From: Antennarius striatus
Taxonomy: Eukaryota; Chordata; Actinopteri; Lophiiformes; Antennariidae
Length of the DNA: 64,000 nucleotides
Direction of reading: 5' to 3'
NCBI RefSeq assembly: GCF_040054535.1
Contig: NC_090784.1
Span: 12,459,001-12,523,000 of the forward strand
Under the pieces are notes generated by a model that saw nothing but the letters and a program-made list of their open reading frames with translations, searched no databases and was not told the origin of the DNA. The translations under genes and the position numbers were made by a program. Below are positions 58,553-64,000 of this stretch, piece after piece; the first letter of the stretch is position 1, and each line of letters starts with the position of its first letter.

Positions 58553-60220
58553 TACACAACCTCTGGCAAAAATTACGGAAATTATTGGATGTTCAGTTGT
58601 TTCATATGGGGAAAAAAGCAGATCACCGACACACCACAAAAATAAAAAGTTATTTTGGCAACTTTCTGGCTTCAAAAAACACTAAAAGAGAACCAACAAA
58701 TTTGCGGTAGTCAACAACGGTTGCTTTTAAACCAGAGGGAAAAAATGCATGGACTCGCTTAACTCTGAGGAAAAAATTATGAAATCACCCTTTAAATCTG
58801 TTTCCAAAACTAACACCTGCATCAGATGAACTCTGCACATTTGTCTGCAGTCCAAAGCGAGTGATCACACCTTGGAGAGGTTTTACGCTAAGCGGACTGA
58901 CATGATTCATGGCTCCAACCCCAGAAATATCAGTTGAAACAAAGGAGAGGATTATCGAACAAAAAAAAAATTATTGGGCAATGTTGCAAAGCATGTTGGT
59001 TGTTCAGTCAGCTGTGTCTAATATAATAAATAAAGTGTATCAACAACATTGGAAGCTTGAAAAAGGAAAATATGTAGACCATGACATCAGTGTTTAGATT
59101 AACTGACAGTAATAGGTCTTGAAAAAAAACAAACAGCTAAACCAAATGAAAAGATTTGCCACAGATACGGTAGTCAAACTGACCGAACTGTAAGAAATCC
59201 ACCTAAAGGAAATAGGATTTACACAGTAAATACAGTGGGTCAAAGAAATGTGATCATGGACTGTGGATGACTGGATGTGAGTGATTTTTCGTGATGACTC
59301 TGAAATCTGCATTGGGCAAGGTGGAACACTTGTTTGATGCCGTTCCATGGAGATTTATGAAGATGACTGCCTCAGGAAAACCTTCAAATGTCCACAGTTA
59401 CTGATAATATCAATCAACTTTTATTTATATAGTGCTTAATCATATTTGAAGACATTTCAAAGCGCTTTACAGATAGAAAACCAACAATGCCCTTCAGAGG
59501 AAGCATAAGCGACAGTGGCGGGGGAAAACTCCCTCATTGAGGAAGAAACTCCGGGCAGGACCCAGGCTCTGGAGGGCGGTCAACCGCCTTGACCTGTTGG
59601 TTGGGAAATAGAAATACTTTGGGGAATGAGATAGGTCAAGAAAAGAGATGGAGAGAGAGAGTGGCAGATAGGCCAGTTTATGTTTCAATATGGGGCTGCA
59701 TGTCAGGTGAAGGCACTGGGGAGGTGGCTGTCATTACATCTTCAGTAAATGCAAAGGATGGTGATAATGCATCTTGCCATAGGACTAAAACTTTCCTTGA
59801 AGAAAATCATATGGTCAGTGTTAATACTCCAAATCTAATTCCAAGGGGAAATCTGTGGTTGAAATTGAAGAAAATGGTCCATGACAAGGCTCCGACCTGC
59901 AAAGCTGATCTGGCAACAGCAATAAGATAAAATTTGAACCTGACTGATGAACAATGCCGTTGGACACTTGTCCATTTTTCAAAAGCCAGAGGTGGTTTTG
60001 TAGTGTTTTTAATATTTCATTCATTCATAATTTTATCCTTAGACTTGATTGATTCCATTTTTTTCTCCCTGCTTCATCTTAAAAAGCAATCGTTATTGAT
60101 AACCACAATTTTTTTCTTGATATCTTTAAGTGTCTCTTATTAAAGCAAGAATTTGTCATGGCACAAACAGTTTTGTGGCATGACTGGTGATTTCATGATT
60201 TTTTGCGAGGCTTTGCAGAA
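58553..60220 (+). mobile_element. Tc1-like transposon, decayed and interrupted
   Basis: Ends are imperfect inverted repeats: CAACCTCTGGCAAAAATTACGGAA on the left and the complement of GCAAAGCCTCGCAAAAAATCATGAAATCACC on the right. The N-terminal helix-turn-helix region begins at 58909 (EISVETKERIIEQKKNYWAM, NIINKV). The C-terminal half at 59689-59928 shows IWGCMSGEGTG, AKDGDNASCHRTKTF and NLWLKLKKMVHDKAPT, the DDE-domain pattern of Tc1 proteins with the DxDNAxxH region. Stops and frameshifts break it. The middle of the catalytic domain is interrupted by an L2-type 3' end (59404-59672). Confidence 0.82.
59404..59672 (-). mobile_element. L2-type LINE 3' end inserted in the Tc1-like element
   Basis: Matches the 3' UTR of the LINE at 46945: TTTATATAGTGCTTAATCA, CATTTCAAAGCGCTTTACAG, GCATAAGCGACAGTGGCGG, AACTCCCTCATTGAGGAAG and GAGAGAGTGGCAGATAGGCC. 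It is strongly 5'-truncated, as usual for LINE insertions, and younger than its Tc1 host. Confidence 0.85.
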
Positions 60221-60779
60221 TGAAGCAGGCTTTCTTTGGCTGTTGAGTCTACAGCAGCGAACAACATGTCTTCAACCTTGGTTTCTCTCAGTGGACAAAC
60301 CAGCCTTATCAGAGAATGTGACCTCGGTAAACAGACGGTCATATGAAGATCTGAATGACTATCAAACTAGTGTAGGGAAATTCTCTAATACTGAACTTCT
60401 TTATTTCTTTCCTATTTATTTTTTAGATTCAATGTTTCTGTACACTAAATCTGAACTTGTTAACTCAAATGATGTAGAGTTATTACAGGATATGATTCTA
60501 ATGCCAAAAAAATGTTTATAATGCTCATAATATATTTTCAAATTAAAACATTTGCAAAACATTTTTACCACTATATTGTTAATTGTGATTTGTTATTCTG
60601 TTATATTTATATGTACAGTTATTCTTAGATGACAGAACCTTTGAAATATAAATTTGATATAATTTGTAATAAAATCTGAAAATATTTTGTACCAACTTAA
60701 GCCTTGGTTCATTTGAGTCGTGTCCAAATGTAACAAGAACCAATGCAGTCAGAGACTGCAACATCCTGTGACACCCCTG

Positions 60780-61110
60780 AATTAAAATTTTTACCCTGAC
60801 GTACTTGCATAGGTCAAAGATTAAAGCTAGTGCACTGACCTACTTTCATAGATCAAAGCACTAGCTTTGATCTATGGTCTTACACTGGCCTTCTCCCTCG
60901 TCTTTCTATCTTATCCGGTTCCTGAGTGTACAAAAGTTGAAATTTGACCTTGACCTAGTTTTCTCAAAGTAATGTCACTGTCATCCCCTTTGCTGCCCGA
61001 GTAATTTGCTTTTTGTTTCATCTTTCTATCTGCAATGGTTGCGAAGATATTTGGTGGACTAACGAACGAACGGACGAACACACGAACATTGATGTAATAA
61101 ATCAATCCCA
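60780..61110 (+). repeat. dispersed repeat with perfect hairpin
   Basis: Contains CATAGATCAAAGC at 60847-60859, a 4-nt loop and its exact complement at 60864-60876. TTTCTATCTGCAATGGTTGCGAAGATATTTGG and an AACGAACGAACGGACGAAC run follow, a tail typical of a vertebrate LINE 3' end. The family assignment is uncertain. Confidence 0.55.
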
Positions 61111-61470
61111 ACAAGTGAGAGGATGAAGTTTAACCACGAGATGTCACTCTGAATCTGCAGTGGAATCCGTTCCTACAAATAGATGAGAACATGAAACGTG
61201 AAATTCATTCTGTTTCATTCCTATTTTTAATCCCTTTAATTAGTTTATTAAGCAAAGCAAGACAACCAAGGATTTATTTCTTGATAATTGACAAAATAAT
61301 TTTTTTTAAAAAATCGTGCGAACAGACAAATCCATGCACACACAACAGTTCAATTTGAAGCTGACTGACGCACCGCTGAATACCAACCCATGCAAATAGG
61401 AGTACAGTCCGTGGGCACGGTCGTGCGCAAACAGCATCAGTGCGCATAACCGCACCGTTCAGGTTGATGG

Positions 61471-61478
61471 TATAATAA
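61471..61478 (+). promoter_or_regulatory. TATA-like box of the KCNN gene
   Basis: TATAATAA at 61471, about 95 bp before the main ATG, in GC-rich surroundings. A start near 61500 would give a short 5' UTR containing the upstream ATG at 61517. Confidence 0.45.
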
Positions 61479-61516
61479 AGTCCGGGAGGACAGTATTGGT
61501 TTCGCCCTCCACATCG

Positions 61517-61582
61517 ATGAGCGTCAAACGGGACAATGGTCTGGTAGGCAGTGCGCTCGTCAGACTATGTCTTCTGCTCTGA
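61517..61582 (+). CDS. upstream ORF overlapping the KCNN start
   Basis: ATG at 61517 opens a 21-codon frame (MSVKRDNGLVGSALVRLCLL...) that ends at TGA 61580-61582, past the main ATG at 61567 and in another frame. Its context (CGATGAG) is moderate. If translated it would limit initiation at the main start. It is not expected to make a stable protein. Confidence 0.4.
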   Translation: MSVKRDNGLVGSALVRLCLLL

Positions 61583-61959
61583 GGGAAGGAGGCGAGGACA
61601 TTGGCCAGTCAGAGGTCGGAGCGGCGGAGGGTGACGGCAGGGAGTCGGGGTCAGGCGGACGGCTCGCCTGCGCTCTGGAGATGGAGATGACAAACTGCAG
61701 CCGGCTGGGTGACTCTAAAGTGGACTGTGTGAACTGCGATGGCTTGGTCAATAAAAACGGAGGCGAAACGGGTGAAGTGTCCGTGCCGCTCACACCTCGG
61801 TCAGCTTGCGTGGAGGGAGACAACCTCTACAAACTGCGGGACAGGAAGTTTTTACTAGAGGATAAAAGGCGTCTTTGCGCGTTGGCTCTGGCCACCGCTG
61901 TGTTCGGGATACTACTCATGATAATCCACACCGAGGCGTGTTCCCTCGTTTATGAACCG
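61567..61959 (+). CDS. KCNN-type calcium-activated K+ channel, first coding exon (partial gene)
   Basis: Small/intermediate-conductance calcium-activated potassium channel family; these tetrameric plasma-membrane channels are gated by bound calmodulin. Residues 1-131 start MSSALREGGED, with an internal in-frame ATG at 61681 as an alternative. An acidic, glycine-rich N-terminus is followed by PRSACVEGDNLYKLRDRKF and then S1 (about 105-125: LCALALATAVFGILLMIIHTE). The pattern YKL..R..L.E..RL...AL....FGI..M...TE matches the start of KCNN1-4 proteins. The exon ends phase 0 at a donor CCG|GTAGGT (61960). The pore, S2-S6 and calmodulin-binding domain lie beyond 64000; no second exon was found in the remaining 2 kb. 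Which paralogue (kcnn4-like or kcnn1-3-like) cannot be decided from this exon. Confidence 0.8.
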
Positions 61960-61961
61960 GT

Positions 61962-64000
61962 AGGTCTGAGCCATTAACCGCACTTAATGTTGAAGCCACT
62001 GAAAAGTTACTTTAAATTGTACATTTCCATCTCTGTTTCCATTTGAGCTCAAACACGATGTCTTCTGCCAGTGCCACACACCAAAGGCGGTTTTAAGCTT
62101 TAGTGACACTTTTGCACGGGATTTTAACTTATAATGATATATGACATAGTTAGAACCCTGATAGCTTTTATAAGACAGCCAAATCTTTCACATCAAAAAA
62201 CCTAAATCCACTTTGGCTGGCCAACAGTAGGAAGAAATATCTTCAATTGACAGAAATCAACAAAATATATTTAGTACTTCTATTAATAAGTGGAATAATT
62301 TAAAATTATTTTCTCAACAGTCATAATAAATGTTATTAGACAATAGTTACTCTAAATCTTTGTGGCAGATTTTAAAGAGCACACTATATAATAACCAGTG
62401 CTGAACCCCGTTCTTAAACTATTGACCCTATATGTTGTTACTGCAGCTTCCTTGACACCCCACACGCCATGCAACACGTCAGCAGATTGTGATTGGGCTT
62501 TGAACCTCCCTGACCTCCTGATTAGTTCTCTCATTTCCAGACACTCCACTTGGTAGCACAGCCTCATGACATTAACATGCAGATCTCAGTGGATAACAAT
62601 GCCAGGCCACACAATCAACAAATTATTAACTCCTCCTGAATTTCTACAGCACAGGCCAGTTCCACATGTGGAAAAAAGTTCTCATGCATGCTGCAAAACA
62701 GCAGACCACCACCATGCTGTGAAGTCGGTGATTGATTACAGGGTCATAGCCCCGGAGTTCTAACTTGCATCACCTACAATCTTTTGAGAAATCAGTGGAA
62801 ATATGGCATGATCATTAAAAATATGCCAGATCTGTTGAAATAATTAGACCTGGACAAGCACCATAGTGGAATTAATGCTGCTGGCACCAATATAACATTA
62901 CCATTCCAGTTAACAAATAGGAACCAAGAACAGGTGTTTGTCCATTCCTAACAACAGGCATCAACTTCGTTAAAGCAGAGATGCTGAAGCACTGGAAAAA
63001 ATATTGTCTGCCAGACTTAAATTATTTTGGAGAAGCTGCATTGCTGATTTAACCATAGCTTATATAACAATTTTCACCATTCATCTTTAAGCTTCTTGTG
63101 GTGTCCAAGTCATGAGTGTGAGCTGCAGCATCTTCCCTCCCTGTAGACTGACTGACTTTCTAAACAAACTTGACTTTCTAAACAAAGTGACAACAAGTTT
63201 CCTGCAAGATATTTTAATGTGTTTCAAAGTTAACTCCGGTCAACATAGTTATATTTTAAGACTACCTTTTCATGGATGTGCATGAAAAACAGAGCTATTA
63301 ATGGACCATTTTTCCACATTTCACCTCTTCCCCTATAGTAAGCTTTCTCAAAGTACTTGAGGCTATCTTTCCACATCATTTAGCATATAATTAGGGTGTT
63401 TGCGTGGCTGCTCCAACAGTCTCTAAGTCTTGAGTTTGGCTATATTAAAGCCAGGAGTGCCCTTTGACCTGGACAAATCCTCATATCCTTTTTTTTTCTG
63501 TGGATCGTTTATAACTTTTGGAACTTTTCTTGGAAAGCAAAACAGTATCCACATAAATACTGATGCATACACGATCCCACGATTTGTGGAATGTAAAAAT
63601 ACTCAGAGGGCTATCATTGCAGTATGGATCCTATATACTCTGTCATATAATTATAGTCTAATTGTACATTACAAAAAATATTTGTTTGTATTTGTGAATC
63701 CATTACTCTAAGTGTTTGTTTTGTTGTCAGTTTTGACCTTTAACGCTCAAGATTGTCATCTCTCAATATGACAAAATTCATCCAACTCAAATAACGGAAA
63801 ATGTAATCTAAAAACATTGCTGCTTGTGTTAAATCTTCTATGTAATATTGGAGAAGATAAACAGTGATATTAGTCATCCTTTGAAATCTGTAGCATAGCT
63901 CAGTGTCTTTTCCTTTCCTTTAAAATTACCAAATTGTGTCGTTCGTATACCTTCTCTAGTTATCTAAAAGATTATCTCTGTATCCTTTTTTAATTTCATG
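61962..64000 (+). other. first part of the KCNN intron 1
   Basis: AT-rich, with no exon resembling KCNN S2-S3 on either strand and no recognised repeat family. Frames at 62566-62763 and 63430-63711 have no support. Confidence 0.5.

Overview
The window is eukaryotic and almost certainly from a ray-finned (teleost) fish. Its genes are small and multi-exon with GT-AG introns. It holds many long (CA)n/(GT)n microsatellites, tRNA-derived SINEs, RTE- and L2-type LINEs, and several kinds of cut-and-paste DNA transposon remnants. There is no bacterial-style gene organisation. Most open frames of 60-180 codons here are shadows of simple repeats or transposons.

Four protein-coding loci can be supported. 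(1) 4359-12972, minus strand: a complete nine-exon izumo1, the sperm membrane protein of gamete fusion. It was assembled from splice sites; all exon phases agree and all eight cysteines of the Izumo domain are present. (2) 16443-22163, minus strand: a phase-consistent chain of six exons, including a 16-nt microexon, forming the 3' end of a gene I do not recognise. (3) 55436-56971, plus strand: a complete four-exon BTG/Tob family gene of the BTG3 type, probably with a non-coding first exon in the CpG-rich block near 50.8-51.2 kb. (4) 61567 to beyond the window end, plus strand: the first coding exon of a KCNN-type calcium-activated potassium channel, with a TATA-like box and an overlapping upstream ORF.

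The space between is a dense transposon record. Intron 2 of izumo1 holds an RTE-like LINE (7.9-12.5 kb), split by a 1.47-kb TIR element with a CAG target duplication, itself split by a second TIR element. At 13.2-14.6 kb, SINE copies flank a U2 snRNA pseudogene joined to a SINE tail. A 341-bp element at 24.9-25.2 kb carries an intact THAP-type first exon between long inverted repeats. Two inverted copies of a 450-470-bp palindromic element lie at 31 and 43 kb. The second copy sits inside a hAT-like element that is itself inside a (CA)n tract. An L2-type LINE occupies 46.9-49.6 kb. A Tc1-like element at 58.6-60.2 kb is broken by an L2 3' end.

From 22.2 to 50.8 kb I found no convincing coding exons. 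The genes do not look like a shared pathway: gamete fusion, an unknown gene, mRNA-deadenylation/antiproliferation and ion conductance simply sit side by side.
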